Of a stretch of DNA of 64,000 nucleotides, positions 8,701-17,796 are shown piece by piece (the stretch's first letter is position 1; each line of letters begins with the position of its first letter). Where the stretch lies: NCBI GenBank assembly GCA_964625885.1, contig CAZVBM010000003.1, positions 1 through 64,000 of the forward strand, given 5' to 3'. Source of the DNA: CAZRIZ01 sp964625885 (GTDB lineage: Bacteria; Patescibacteriota; Saccharimonadia; Saccharimonadales; Saccharimonadaceae). The position numbers and the translations under genes are program-made. Under the pieces are notes generated by a model. It saw nothing but the letters and a program-made list of their open reading frames with translations, made no database searches and was not told where the DNA came from.

Positions 8701-11304
8701 ATGCGTAAGATTGCAATTATTGATGGTAAGAGTGTATTTTATCGTGGTTATTACGCCATGGGGCATTTGAGTTTGCCAGATGGTACGCCGACCGGGGCGG
8801 TTTACGGTTTCATTTCAATTTTACTAGCCATTGTCGAACAACTATGTCCAGATAATATTTATGTAGCCTGGGACATTAAGGGTACTAATATGTCGAAGCG
8901 GGTTGAGATTTATCCCGAATACAAAGCTGGTAGAAAAAAGCCGCCCGAGGATTTTTATGCTCAGATTCCGATTCTAAAAGATATACTATATGAGTTTGGC
9001 ATACCATTTTTAGAGACTGACAATTATGAGGCTGATGATATAATCGCTACATTAGCTAAGCAGGTTGCCAAGCGGTCAGATTGCGAAGCTTATTTGATTA
9101 GTTCAGATTTAGACATGTTGCAGCTCTTAGCGCCCAACGTTGAGATGTGGGCTTTAAAAACCGGCTTGACTAAAATTGAAGAGTACACTCCGGCGACTTT
9201 TGAAGCTAAATATGGCTTAAAAGTTGAGCAATTTTTGGATCTAAAATCATTGCAGGGCGATTCTAGTGACAACATACCGGGTGTGGCTGGAATCGGTCCC
9301 AAGACCGCGACTGATTTGTTGGGAAGATATGGCACGCTCGAGCAAATTTACGAAAACCTAGACGAAATTATGGCCGAAAAACCAGCAGTTGGAAAAAAAC
9401 TCGAAACTGGCCGCGATATGGCTTTTATGAGTAAAAAATTGTGTCAGCTTTTTTATGACGCACCAGTCGAGCTTGATTTAACCAAAGGCGAATTAGCCAA
9501 AGCCGGTGTCAAAGATATTATGGCGGCACTCGACAAGCTAGCTTTTCGGTCGCTTAAGACTCGGTTTAAGAAATTGTTTACAGTGCCACTGACTGAATCA
9601 AAAGTGGATAGTGGGCAGCTAGGTTTGTTTAGTAGTGAAATGGTTTCAGCCGCGGTGGAAGAACCGACCACATCTGCCGAGGTTGTGAAAGCAGTTGGTG
9701 TAGCTAAACTAAATAGAGCAATTCAGTCACAAAAAGTCCTTTTAGAAGTTATATCAGATATGATATATATACAGAGAGTTGACCAAGCTAGTGCTTGGGC
9801 GGTAGCGAGCGAATTATTTTCTAAAGTTGATCTAAAAAACGCCAGCCAAATTATTAGCTATGATAGTAAAAGAACGTTACAACTGCTTGATAGGATTTGG
9901 CCAATTAATCGATTGACTGATCTGCCGTTTGGCATTGAGCAAATCTATGATTTAAACCAAGCGGAATTTTTACTTGACCCATTGACGCCACGCCAAATGT
10001 TAGATGAAGTAGGGGGGTCTGATTTGCCACGGCTGGCGGCGATGTATCAACATCAGCAAACTCGATTTGCTGATTTACCCCGGGTAGCCAAGGTCGCTCA
10101 GGAAATCGATTTTCCACTAATACCGGTACTGTTTCTGATGGAAAAGCGTGGTGTCAAAATTGATAAAGCTGAATTTGCTCGTTTGTCGAATGAGCTGGGC
10201 GCGAAGTTGATAGAATCAGAGCAAAAAATTCATGAGCTGGCGGGGGTTAAGTTTAATATTAATTCACCAACTCAATTATCAAGTGTGCTATTTAACTCAC
10301 TTGGTTTACCGACTAAAGGTATCAAAAAGACTAAAACTGGTTTCTCGACCGGCAAAAGCGAACTGGATAAACTAGAAGGACAACACTCAATCATTGGCTT
10401 AATTAAAGAATATCGCGAAGTTAGTAAGATCAAGAGTACTTATGTTGACGCTCTGCCGGCACAAACTGACGAAAATGATATTTTACATACGACATTTAAT
10501 CAAGACGTAACGGCAACTGGTCGTTTGTCTTCGATGAATCCAAATTTGCAAAACATCCCGGTCAAAACCGAACTCGGTCAAGCGGTCAGACGGGGCTTTG
10601 TGGCTCGCGATGGGCGAGTGTTTGTTAGCATCGACTACGCTCAAGATGAGCTCCGGGTGGCGGCGGCGCTGTCGGGAGACAAAGACATGATTGAAGTTTT
10701 TAATACCGACCGCGACATTCACACCGAAATGGCAGCTCAAATCTATAGTATTCCGTCAGGCGAAGTCAGCTCTGAGCAGCGACGCGTTGCAAAGATTGTT
10801 AATTTTAGTGTTTTGTATGGCGCTGGACCGCGTAACTTACAACAAACCACTGGGTTGTCATATGCTGAAGCCAAGTCTTTAATCGATCGTTATTTTGCGC
10901 TACGGCATAAATTGCGGGAATTTATGGACAAAACCCTTAAGCAAGCTGAAGAACTAGGCTATGTTGAGACGTACTTTGGTCGTCGTCGCCCGACACCCGA
11001 TATCAAATCAACTAATTTTCAGGTGCGCGAAGCAGCTAAGCGAGCGAGTGCTAATATGCCGATTCAAGGCACGGCGGCCGATTTAATGAAGATAGCCATG
11101 GTGCGTTTGGAGCAGCGGTTGCTAGACATACCAAGCGCTGAGCAGATTTTACAGATTCATGACTCAATTTTGGTTGAGGTTGATAAGGGGTGTGAGGAGC
11201 GGGTCCAACAAATTGCAACCGAAGTTATGACGACAGTTTGCCCCGATTTGCCAGTGAAATTTGCGGTTGATGTGCAAATTGGCACTAATTGGCAAGGTCT
11301 GTGA
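8701..11304 (+). CDS. polA: DNA polymerase I
   Basis: 867 residues. It fills gaps and removes RNA primers. The order is a 5' nuclease domain (1-290, with EADDIIATLA and QGDSSDNIPGVAGIGPKTA), a middle domain (about 320-480) and the family A polymerase (about 480-867, with the motif A DYAQDELRVAA, the RRVAKIVNFSVLYGAG helix, and motif C QIHDSILVEV). The middle domain lacks the DxE-type proofreading motif, so the 3'-5' exonuclease is probably inactive, as in many bacteria. The message looks leaderless. Confidence 0.97.
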   Translation: MRKIAIIDGKSVFYRGYYAMGHLSLPDGTPTGAVYGFISILLAIVEQLCPDNIYVAWDIKGTNMSKRVEIYPEYKAGRKKPPEDFYAQIPILKDILYEFGIPFLETDNYEADDIIATLAKQVAKRSDCEAYLISSDLDMLQLLAPNVEMWALKTGLTKIEEYTPATFEAKYGLKVEQFLDLKSLQGDSSDNIPGVAGIGPKTATDLLGRYGTLEQIYENLDEIMAEKPAVGKKLETGRDMAFMSKKLCQLFYDAPVELDLTKGELAKAGVKDIMAALDKLAFRSLKTRFKKLFTVPLTESKVDSGQLGLFSSEMVSAAVEEPTTSAEVVKAVGVAKLNRAIQSQKVLLEVISDMIYIQRVDQASAWAVASELFSKVDLKNASQIISYDSKRTLQLLDRIWPINRLTDLPFGIEQIYDLNQAEFLLDPLTPRQMLDEVGGSDLPRLAAMYQHQQTRFADLPRVAKVAQEIDFPLIPVLFLMEKRGVKIDKAEFARLSNELGAKLIESEQKIHELAGVKFNINSPTQLSSVLFNSLGLPTKGIKKTKTGFSTGKSELDKLEGQHSIIGLIKEYREVSKIKSTYVDALPAQTDENDILHTTFNQDVTATGRLSSMNPNLQNIPVKTELGQAVRRGFVARDGRVFVSIDYAQDELRVAAALSGDKDMIEVFNTDRDIHTEMAAQIYSIPSGEVSSEQRRVAKIVNFSVLYGAGPRNLQQTTGLSYAEAKSLIDRYFALRHKLREFMDKTLKQAEELGYVETYFGRRRPTPDIKSTNFQVREAAKRASANMPIQGTAADLMKIAMVRLEQRLLDIPSAEQILQIHDSILVEVDKGCEERVQQIATEVMTTVCPDLPVKFAVDVQIGTNWQGL

Positions 11305-11333
11305 TTGACTTTATTAGGTGATAATTTTATTAT
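11305..11333 (+). promoter_or_regulatory. sigma-70 promoter, leaderless start at 11340
   Basis: TTGACT (11305-11310), a 17-base spacer, then TATTAT (11328-11333). The predicted start of transcription is the A of the ATG at 11340. Confidence 0.7.
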
Positions 11334-11339
11334 TAAACT

Positions 11340-11957
11340 ATGAATAAGAATAAAGTTTCTAAAATATTTCCAGTAATCTTAATTATTTTAATTGTTGTTT
11401 TTGCCATTTTTGTACTAGTGGCGGTCGGTAAGAAAATCTTTAAGGCCGATGATAAATCATCAAGTGGACAATCGATTAGCCAAGTCTCGCCTCGCGATGA
11501 GCTTCTCACCGCCACTACTGATCGGGCGGTGCGGGTCACTGTTAGGGGTCAGATTGTGGCTGATGAGAACTTTCGTAGTTATCAAGTTACGATTGCTCCG
11601 GGTGAGCGCCGTATGGCGGTTTTTAAAAGCTATCTAAGTGAGCAGGTTGATGCAATCAGCTTAGATAATAATGTGCCAGCCTATACCGAATTTGTTTATG
11701 CATTAGACAGGGCTGGTTTGGCTTTGGGTAAACCATTTCCGGTCGAACAAGATAACGTTCGTGGTGTCTGTGCCTCGGGAACATTAGTCGAGTTTGATAT
11801 CTTAAAGAATGGCGAATCAATTTACCATGTCTGGACATCAACTTGTGGTGGCTCAAAAGGCTCACTTGGACGAGCTAGCGAGTCGACTTTGCGTGATCTG
11901 TTTTTGAAGCAGATTCCTGATAATAGCAAGCTTTTATCAACTTATAACAAACGTTAA
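11340..11957 (+). CDS. membrane-anchored extracytoplasmic protein
   Basis: 205 residues: a basic N-terminus, a single strong membrane helix (about 9-31), then a soluble domain of about 165 residues with two cysteines (near 141 and 168) that could pair outside the membrane. Beta-rich segments such as VTVRGQIVADENFRSYQVTI are visible, but the family is not recognised. It precedes mutM by two bases and may be co-transcribed with it. A well-formed promoter lies directly upstream. Confidence 0.7.
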   Translation: MNKNKVSKIFPVILIILIVVFAIFVLVAVGKKIFKADDKSSSGQSISQVSPRDELLTATTDRAVRVTVRGQIVADENFRSYQVTIAPGERRMAVFKSYLSEQVDAISLDNNVPAYTEFVYALDRAGLALGKPFPVEQDNVRGVCASGTLVEFDILKNGESIYHVWTSTCGGSKGSLGRASESTLRDLFLKQIPDNSKLLSTYNKR

Positions 11958-11959
11958 CT

Positions 11960-12844
11960 ATGCCGGAGCTACCAGAGGTCGAAACAATTCGACGGGGTCT
12001 AGGGCGAATTCTGCCTGATAGGGTAGTTAAATCAGCCTATCAAATTGAGTCGCCAAAAAGCTTTCCTAATCCCGATTCAGAAGTGAATCAGTTTTTGCTC
12101 GGTGCCAAAATCATTGCTGTTAGACGTCGGGCTAAGGTGCTGATGATTGATCTTTCAAGCCAGTATTCTTTAGTTGTTCACTTAAAGATGACTGGGCAAC
12201 TGATCTACGTAGGAGAGGAGCGTTGGGGTGGTGGCCACCCGACAGACAGCTTCATGGGCGCACTACCAGATCGCTCAACCCGTGTGGTCATTGAGTTTAC
12301 CGATGGTTCAACTCTTTTTTTCAACGATCAGCGCAAATTTGGTTGGGCGCGCTTAATGCCGACGGTTCTGATTTCTGAACTTGATTTTATGAAAAAAGTT
12401 GGCCCCGAACCATTAGAGGAAGAATTTAAGGCACCAGAGTTTATTAAGCGAATCAGGCGCCGCCAAAATACCACCATTAAAGCGGCGATTCTGGACCAGA
12501 CGACTTTGGCGGGAGTAGGCAATATTTATGCTGATGAGAGCCTATGGGGTGCAGGAATCCACCCGGTCACTAGAGTGCGTGATGTTAGTGATGCTAAATT
12601 GACAAAGCTATTACAAGAAATAAAGCACGTTATGCAGTTAGCGATTGATAGTGGCGGTTCAACTTATAGCAACTATGTCAATGCCGATGGCGAAAGGGGT
12701 AATTATTTAGCCAAGTTTGCTCGGGTGTTTCGACGTGAGGGGCGGCCATGTTTAAAATGCGGTACAGAGATTCAAAAGATTCGGGTGGCGGGTCGAGGAA
12801 CACACCTTTGCCCTAAGTGCCAGCCGGAGATAAAGCAATGCTAG
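11960..12844 (+). CDS. mutM: formamidopyrimidine-DNA glycosylase
   Basis: 294 residues. It removes oxidised purines such as 8-oxoguanine and nicks the abasic site. The catalytic N-terminus PELPEVETIRRGL is intact (Pro2 nucleophile, Glu3), as are the helix-two-turn-helix region (TTLAGVGNIYADE) and the C-terminal zinc finger with C-x-x-C pairs (CLKCG and CPKCQ). It is a few residues longer than E. coli Fpg because of a loop near 85-100 (RWGGGHPTDSFMGALP). The gene overlaps holA by seven bases. Confidence 0.96.
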   Translation: MPELPEVETIRRGLGRILPDRVVKSAYQIESPKSFPNPDSEVNQFLLGAKIIAVRRRAKVLMIDLSSQYSLVVHLKMTGQLIYVGEERWGGGHPTDSFMGALPDRSTRVVIEFTDGSTLFFNDQRKFGWARLMPTVLISELDFMKKVGPEPLEEEFKAPEFIKRIRRRQNTTIKAAILDQTTLAGVGNIYADESLWGAGIHPVTRVRDVSDAKLTKLLQEIKHVMQLAIDSGGSTYSNYVNADGERGNYLAKFARVFRREGRPCLKCGTEIQKIRVAGRGTHLCPKCQPEIKQC

Positions 12845-13779
12845 TAATTCTAAGCGGCAATCACACTTTCTTACGACAGCAGGCCCTTGTGGAATTAAAG
12901 CAACAATTAAAGCTAGAGCCACAAATTATCTTGGCAAACAACCTATCGCCAGCACAGCTAGCCGATTTGTTGACCGCCCAGTCATTATTTGAGCCTCAAC
13001 GTTTTGTTTTAATCTACGGCTTGTCGGATAATGTTGAGGCTTGGTCGCGTCTAATAGAATTAGCCGAGTCGGTGGCAGAGGATAACAGCCTGGCGTTGGT
13101 TTTGGTAGAAGACAAGCTAGATAGTCGAACTAAGTTTGTTAAAGTGGCTAAACAGCAGGGCTGGTTAAAGGAGTTTATTATTGAAACCGATCGCCAGGGT
13201 AATATTAAAGATTATTCTGGTCAGAAATCGGTTCAATTCATTTTAGAGCAGTCAAAGAAACTAGGCCTCAAATTTGATCGCAATTTGGCGCAGTACTTAT
13301 ACCAACAAATCGGTCCAGATCCCTGGGAGTTGTATTCAGCTCTAGAGCGATTACAGGTAATTGGTGATGCTTCGCGCGCAGCGATTGACAAATATATTCC
13401 ATCAAACCCGATGATAAATATTTTTGAAATCTTAAACCAGGCTTTTGCGGGCAAGCGTCGAGAGGTAGATCGGTCAATTTCTGATCTAGAAAGCCTTGAT
13501 ACCGAACCGCGTTCGTTTTTTGGCTTATTGTCGAGTCAAATCTTCAATGTTTTAGCCATTGCTGCGGCGCCAGCTGGAGCTAATTTGGCAGCCGATTTTG
13601 GTATTAATCCTTATGCTATCAGCCAGTTATCGTCGATTGCGCGTCATCAGTCATTAGATAATCTAAAACAAGTCGCTAACTGGTTTGTTGAGGCCGATAT
13701 TAAATTAAAATCTGGCAGCTATGATGCTTGGCTAGAGATTAAAGTTTTGCTTAATCAAATTATTAATCTTGCTAAATAA
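12838..13779 (+). CDS. holA: DNA polymerase III delta subunit
   Basis: 313 residues. Delta opens the sliding clamp as part of the clamp loader. The sequence follows the HolA pattern: an N-terminal strand-helix (MLVILSGNHTFLRQQ), a FEPQRFVLIYG segment, and the C-terminal collar helices with the FGLLSSQIFN and DAWLEIKVLL regions. I chose the ATG at 12838 because GGAG lies eight bases upstream; an in-frame ATG at 12817 lies deeper inside mutM without such a site. A bidirectional terminator follows immediately. Confidence 0.9.
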   Translation: MLVILSGNHTFLRQQALVELKQQLKLEPQIILANNLSPAQLADLLTAQSLFEPQRFVLIYGLSDNVEAWSRLIELAESVAEDNSLALVLVEDKLDSRTKFVKVAKQQGWLKEFIIETDRQGNIKDYSGQKSVQFILEQSKKLGLKFDRNLAQYLYQQIGPDPWELYSALERLQVIGDASRAAIDKYIPSNPMINIFEILNQAFAGKRREVDRSISDLESLDTEPRSFFGLLSSQIFNVLAIAAAPAGANLAADFGINPYAISQLSSIARHQSLDNLKQVANWFVEADIKLKSGSYDAWLEIKVLLNQIINLAK

Positions 13780-13805
13780 AACCGACCACTTGTGTGGTCG
13801 GTTTT
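13778..13805. terminator. bidirectional terminator between holA and rpsT
   Basis: A perfect 12-base stem (AAAACCGACCAC and its complement) with a four-base loop, flanked by A- and T-rich tracts, so it can end transcription of both convergent units. Confidence 0.9.
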
Positions 13806-13819
13806 ATTATTAACTAAAT

Positions 13820-14218
13820 TTATTTAGTCTTCTTAGCGGCGGTTTTTTTGGTTGCTGGTTTCTTGGTCGTAGTCTTTTTGGCCGCGGTTTTAGTGGTGGC
13901 TTTTTTGGCCGGAGTCTTGGCGGCTACTTTCTTAGCGGCTGGTTTAGCAGTGACTTTTTTCTTAGTAGCTAACTTAACGCCAGCAGCTTTGGCTAATTTA
14001 GCCAGGGCCGCTTTCCTTCGGGCGGCGGTGTTTTTCTTAAGTAGGCCTTTCTTAACAGCCTTGTCGATTTCGCTTTGGGCTTTTGACAACTTCTCAGCAC
14101 TTGGCTTAGTAGTGGTGGTCTTGATTGCCTTGCGCATTTCAGTTTTAGTAACCTTGTTTCGCTCACGGCGAACAGCTTCTTGTCGCGCTCGTTTGATAGC
14201 TGATTTGATGATTGGCAT
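13820..14218 (-). CDS. rpsT: ribosomal protein S20 with long basic tail
   Basis: 132 residues; S20 is usually about 85-90. The first 87 residues follow the three-helix S20 pattern (MPIIKSAIKRARQ, AQSEIDKAVKKG, NTAARRKAALAKLAKA). The last 45 residues are a low-complexity Lys/Ala/Thr tail built of TKKPA and AAKK-type units, like a histone H1 tail, and probably unstructured RNA-binding. S20 binds 16S rRNA early in 30S assembly. A TATAAT (complement at 14264-14269) gives a leader of about 40 bases. The terminator at 13778-13805 ends it. Confidence 0.93.
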   Translation of the reverse strand: MPIIKSAIKRARQEAVRRERNKVTKTEMRKAIKTTTTKPSAEKLSKAQSEIDKAVKKGLLKKNTAARRKAALAKLAKAAGVKLATKKKVTAKPAAKKVAAKTPAKKATTKTAAKKTTTKKPATKKTAAKKTK

Positions 14219-14314
14219 TAAATGTATATCCTCAACTTATAAAATTATTTTAACTGCAAGCTATTATATCAAAAAAACTGTGGTTGTAAAGAGAGCGACT
14301 GATGGAGTGTGGTC

Positions 14315-14343
14315 TTGACAAAACATCATTTTTTTGCTACAAT
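14315..14343 (+). promoter_or_regulatory. consensus sigma-70 promoter
   Basis: TTGACA (14315-14320), a 17-base spacer, TACAAT (14338-14343). Predicted start near 14350, giving a leader of about 43 bases, A-rich with no Shine-Dalgarno site, before the ATG at 14393. Confidence 0.75.
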
Positions 14344-14392
14344 TGTGATATAACGTTTCAAAAACCAACAAAATATTATAAAATAAACAAAA

Positions 14393-16249
14393 ATGAATAA
14401 CGAAAAAGACCTCAATAAATTATCTGAGCAAATCAAAAAAGCCAACAATGTTCTTGTGGCGGTCAATTCCAATCCAACGATTGATGAGTTGACTAGCGCT
14501 TTGGCACTAACCTTGATGTTAAACAAGAACGATCGTCGAGCGGTGACGATTTATAGTGGTGAAACACCTGACGTTTTGCAGTTCTTGAAACTTGATGAAA
14601 CTTTTGATAAGACAGTCGATGGCTTGCGCGACTTTATTGTTACTTTAGATTCTAAAAAGGCTGATCGGGTAGTGGTCAAGGCCGAAGATGGTATGGTTAA
14701 AGTTTATATCACACCAAGTGGCCAGACTATTTCGAGTGAAGATCTAGGTTTTGAGCAAGGTGATTACAACATTGATTTAGTGATCGGCGTTGGCGTATCG
14801 AGTCAGAATGATTTAGACAAGGCTTTGTCAGCTCACGGACGCATTCTGCATAACGCTTCGGTTGCTTCGCTATCCATCGGAAAAGATAGTAGCGAGCTGG
14901 GTGGCTTAAATATTAAAGCTCCTGGCGCTAGCTCTTATGCGGAAGTTATTTATAAATTACCAGAACTGCTCGATAGGGGGTTAGCAGAAGACGAAGATCC
15001 AGCTATGGATAAAGCAGTAGCCACGGCATTGCTAACTAGCTTAGTAGCCGCTACCAATCGTTTTAGTAACAACCGTACAACTGCTGAGATTATGAGTCTA
15101 GCATCAGACTTAATGCGAGCTGGCGCTAGCCAACAATTAATTGCCAAAGAGTTAGCCAAGGGTGGTCTGGTTGAAGCCGAATCATTATCTGCCGAAGATA
15201 AGCAGCCCGCTCCAAGCCAGTCTAAGCAGGCTGTTAGTGTGCGTCCAGAGGATGGTGGTGGCGAGATTGGATCAATTAATCTAAAAAATCAACAGGACAA
15301 GCCTGAGGTAGAACCACAGGAAGCTCCCGCACCAAGAATCAAGGAGCCGAAAAAGAAATCTATTCCTTCAATTGATGGGGTGGAGATTGGGCCTAACTTT
15401 GCTAATCTAGAAGAATACAATAAGCAGCAAATATTAGCTGAACGTCAGAGCACAGCTGATGAGGTTTTGTCTCGTTTACCAGCCGCTGAAGCGCTAACCC
15501 CAGTAGAGCCGCCAGTCGTGCCAGCTCCAGCCTATCCGACCGAAGATGATCGCTTAGCGCAGCAGCTTCAACAAGTTGGTCAGATACCAGAGCTCTTGAC
15601 GGTTGAGACAGCAGCAACTGTCACCGAACCAATTGCTGAGCCCGATCCAACAATTGTGTTTGGTAAAGAAGTTCCAGACCGACCGTACCTACAAGATCCA
15701 TCAACTGCGTGGGGGCAGTCAGTTAACGATGCGGGCGTGCCAACCTCTGGCGTAGTGCCTGCGACTGAACCAACTGGGAATTTGCTTGATCGTAACCCCC
15801 AGGTAGTGGTAGCGGTCCCAGAGTCAGCTTCTGCGCCGTCCGCGTCAGCACCAGAGTTGGCTCCTCCAGTGACTTCTACCCCTCAGCCGCCAGTGCCACC
15901 TGTCATGCCGGAAGTTGCCCCTCCAGCGGTCCCTGGTTTTGGCGCTATGAATATGATTCCGCCAGTACCGCCAACTCCACCAAACTTTGCTATGCCAATG
16001 CCACCAATGCCACCAATACCACCAAACCCAGCTGACTTTGCTCAGCCAGCAGCGGCCGCCCAGCAGCAGTTTATGGCTAGCGCCAATCAAGCGACTGCCA
16101 GTCCAATAGTTGAGACGCCACCACAAATAATTCCAACTGGTCGCTATCAGCCGACTGCCACCACAACAATACCATCGACTAGCCCAGTTATGACCGACCA
16201 AATTTATCCACAAACACCAGACAATGCCCAATTTGTCATCCCTGAATAA
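14393..16249 (+). CDS. degenerate DHH-type protein with proline-rich tail
   Basis: 618 residues. The first 265 resemble the DHH/NrnA phosphoesterase fold (VLVAVNSNPTIDELTSALAL near 22-41 in place of the family's NPDGDALGS; a later helix with TAEIMSLASDLMRAGAS). The catalytic aspartates and the DHH triad are not visible, so catalysis is doubtful. Residues 265-420 are charged and probably disordered. Residues 430-600 are very rich in Pro, Ala and Met, with PP-x-PP-type runs that may need EF-P (encoded at 28073). No signal peptide or membrane helix is seen. It overlaps the truB start. A scaffold or cyclic-dinucleotide-binding role is conceivable but unproven. Confidence 0.75.
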   Translation: MNNEKDLNKLSEQIKKANNVLVAVNSNPTIDELTSALALTLMLNKNDRRAVTIYSGETPDVLQFLKLDETFDKTVDGLRDFIVTLDSKKADRVVVKAEDGMVKVYITPSGQTISSEDLGFEQGDYNIDLVIGVGVSSQNDLDKALSAHGRILHNASVASLSIGKDSSELGGLNIKAPGASSYAEVIYKLPELLDRGLAEDEDPAMDKAVATALLTSLVAATNRFSNNRTTAEIMSLASDLMRAGASQQLIAKELAKGGLVEAESLSAEDKQPAPSQSKQAVSVRPEDGGGEIGSINLKNQQDKPEVEPQEAPAPRIKEPKKKSIPSIDGVEIGPNFANLEEYNKQQILAERQSTADEVLSRLPAAEALTPVEPPVVPAPAYPTEDDRLAQQLQQVGQIPELLTVETAATVTEPIAEPDPTIVFGKEVPDRPYLQDPSTAWGQSVNDAGVPTSGVVPATEPTGNLLDRNPQVVVAVPESASAPSASAPELAPPVTSTPQPPVPPVMPEVAPPAVPGFGAMNMIPPVPPTPPNFAMPMPPMPPIPPNPADFAQPAAAAQQQFMASANQATASPIVETPPQIIPTGRYQPTATTTIPSTSPVMTDQIYPQTPDNAQFVIPE

Positions 16250-16919
16250 AAAAGTTGTTCAAGACAACTCTATTATCCTGGTCGACAAACCGACCGGGAT
16301 GACGAGTTTTGGGGTGGTGGCACGTTTACGTCGCTTGCTTAGCGAAGACCTGGGCAGAAAGGCCAAGGTTGGCCATGCGGGTACACTTGATCCATTCGCT
16401 AGTGGGTTATTGATAATCATGACGGGTGATAAATGTCGTCAGGCTCAGAGCTTCTTAAAGCTAGACAAGAGTTATCTGGCGACTTTAACTCTTGGCTGGA
16501 CGACATCAACTCAAGACCCAGAAGGGCAGATGACGTTAGTGGGGCGCAACCAGCCATCGCGTCGGCAAATCGAAGCGGTTTTAGATAGTTTTTTAGGCGA
16601 AACTCAGCAAGTTCCGCCCAATTTTAGTGCGCTCAAAGTCGGTGGTCGCAGAGCTTACGATTTAGCCCGGGCGGGGAAAGAATTTGAACTACCAGCTCGA
16701 CCAATTACCATCAGCCAAATTAAGGTTCTTGAATACGAATATCCGCGCCTAACTATTGATGTGGCGGTGTCGTCTGGTACTTACATTCGCTCACTAGCGC
16801 GCGACATAGGCGACAAACTTGGCACTGGAGCATACTGTTCAGCCCTTCGCCGTACGCGGATTGGCGAGCATGATTTGAGCTTGGCTAAAAAGCTGATAGA
16901 TTTTTCAATCGGTAGTTAA
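16224..16919 (+). CDS. truB: tRNA pseudouridine-55 synthase
   Basis: 231 residues. It converts U55 to pseudouridine in the tRNA T-loop. The catalytic motif is clear (KVGHAGTLDPFASGLL, with the catalytic Asp near residue 53), as are the DKPTGMTSF segment before it and the GTYIRSLARDIG segment later. It lacks the longer C-terminal PUA domain of E. coli TruB. The start at 16224 overlaps the preceding gene by 26 bases and has no clear Shine-Dalgarno site, so the exact start is uncertain. Confidence 0.93.
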   Translation: MPNLSSLNKKVVQDNSIILVDKPTGMTSFGVVARLRRLLSEDLGRKAKVGHAGTLDPFASGLLIIMTGDKCRQAQSFLKLDKSYLATLTLGWTTSTQDPEGQMTLVGRNQPSRRQIEAVLDSFLGETQQVPPNFSALKVGGRRAYDLARAGKEFELPARPITISQIKVLEYEYPRLTIDVAVSSGTYIRSLARDIGDKLGTGAYCSALRRTRIGEHDLSLAKKLIDFSIGS

Positions 16920-16938
16920 TTTACTACCGAATTAGTGC

Positions 16939-16944
16939 TACAAT
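16939..16944 (+). promoter_or_regulatory. extended -10 (TGC-TACAAT), leaderless
   Basis: TACAAT preceded by TGC at 16936-16938. The last base is seven bases before the ATG at 16951, so the ABC transporter message is predicted to begin with its start codon. Confidence 0.7.
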
Positions 16945-16950
16945 AAGCTT

Positions 16951-17796
16951 ATGGATAAAAAGGCGAAGGAAGCTCGTCGCCGACAGCTGTTGGTGGGTGT
17001 TCTAAAACTTCACGATTTTAATTTGACCGAAGCCGAAGCGGCTCTGCGCGAAACTTACAAAAGTTTGCGGATTTCCGACATGGCCAGTCCTTCGTTTACT
17101 AAGAAGCCATTTAAGAAACCAGAGGGCGATCCGCTGATTGTGGCGAAAGATTTAACCAAGGTCTATAAAAATGGTCGCGAAAAATTAACCGCGGTAGACA
17201 AGGCTAGCTTTGAAATCTGGCAGGGTGAATTTATTGCGCTGACTGGAGCGAGCGGTAGTGGTAAGTCAACCCTGCTACATATGTTGGGTGGTTTAGATAA
17301 GCCAACCAGTGGTTCAATTGTCATAAATAAAGAAAACATTGCCAAATTGAGCGACCGTAAATTATCAAACTTTCGCAATCGTACTATTGGTTTTGTATTT
17401 CAATTTTTCTACATGCAACCGTTTTTAACTCTGGCGCAAAACATCGCGGTACCGTCGATGATCTACAAGATGTCGTCAAAAGACCGCAAGAAACGCGTGG
17501 CTGAGCTGGCCGAAGCGGTTGGCTTGTCTAATCGCTTAAAGCATCTGCCAAAAGAGTTATCGGGTGGGCAAATGCAACGCGCAGCGATTGCCAGGGCACT
17601 ATTTAATTCGCCAAAAATTATCTTGGCCGATGAGCCGACTGGCAACTTGGACTCGAAAAATTCGCAAGTCGTGATTGAGCTTTTTAAAGAAATTCGCGAG
17701 AAATTTGGTACGACAATTATCGTGGTAACACACGACCGTGAGATTGCCAACCAAGCTGATCGCGAGATTACGATGAAAGATGGGGTGATTGTATGA
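16951..17796 (+). CDS. ABC transporter ATPase, MacB/LolD type
   Basis: 281 residues. It energises the permease encoded next, overlapping it by four bases (ATGA). Walker A is GASGSGKST, the signature LSGGQMQRAAIARA, and Walker B IILADEPTGNLD, the last typical of the LolD/MacB/FtsE group. Residues 1-55 form an unusual helical, highly basic N-terminal extension before the usual LIVAKDLTKVYKNG strand. Family members export peptides, lipoproteins or antimicrobials, or act as mechanotransmitters; the substrate here is unknown. Confidence 0.93.
   Translation: MDKKAKEARRRQLLVGVLKLHDFNLTEAEAALRETYKSLRISDMASPSFTKKPFKKPEGDPLIVAKDLTKVYKNGREKLTAVDKASFEIWQGEFIALTGASGSGKSTLLHMLGGLDKPTSGSIVINKENIAKLSDRKLSNFRNRTIGFVFQFFYMQPFLTLAQNIAVPSMIYKMSSKDRKKRVAELAEAVGLSNRLKHLPKELSGGQMQRAAIARALFNSPKIILADEPTGNLDSKNSQVVIELFKEIREKFGTTIIVVTHDREIANQADREITMKDGVIV

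Noticed and set aside
13848..14318. Plus-strand frame of 156 codons opposite rpsT
   Set aside because: It is the antisense of the Lys/Ala-rich S20 tail, which creates long Val/Leu/Ala frames by composition alone.
15845..16231. Minus-strand Trp-rich frame opposite the proline-rich tail
   Set aside because: The reverse complement of CCA/CCG proline codons gives TGG/CGG; this is a codon artefact.
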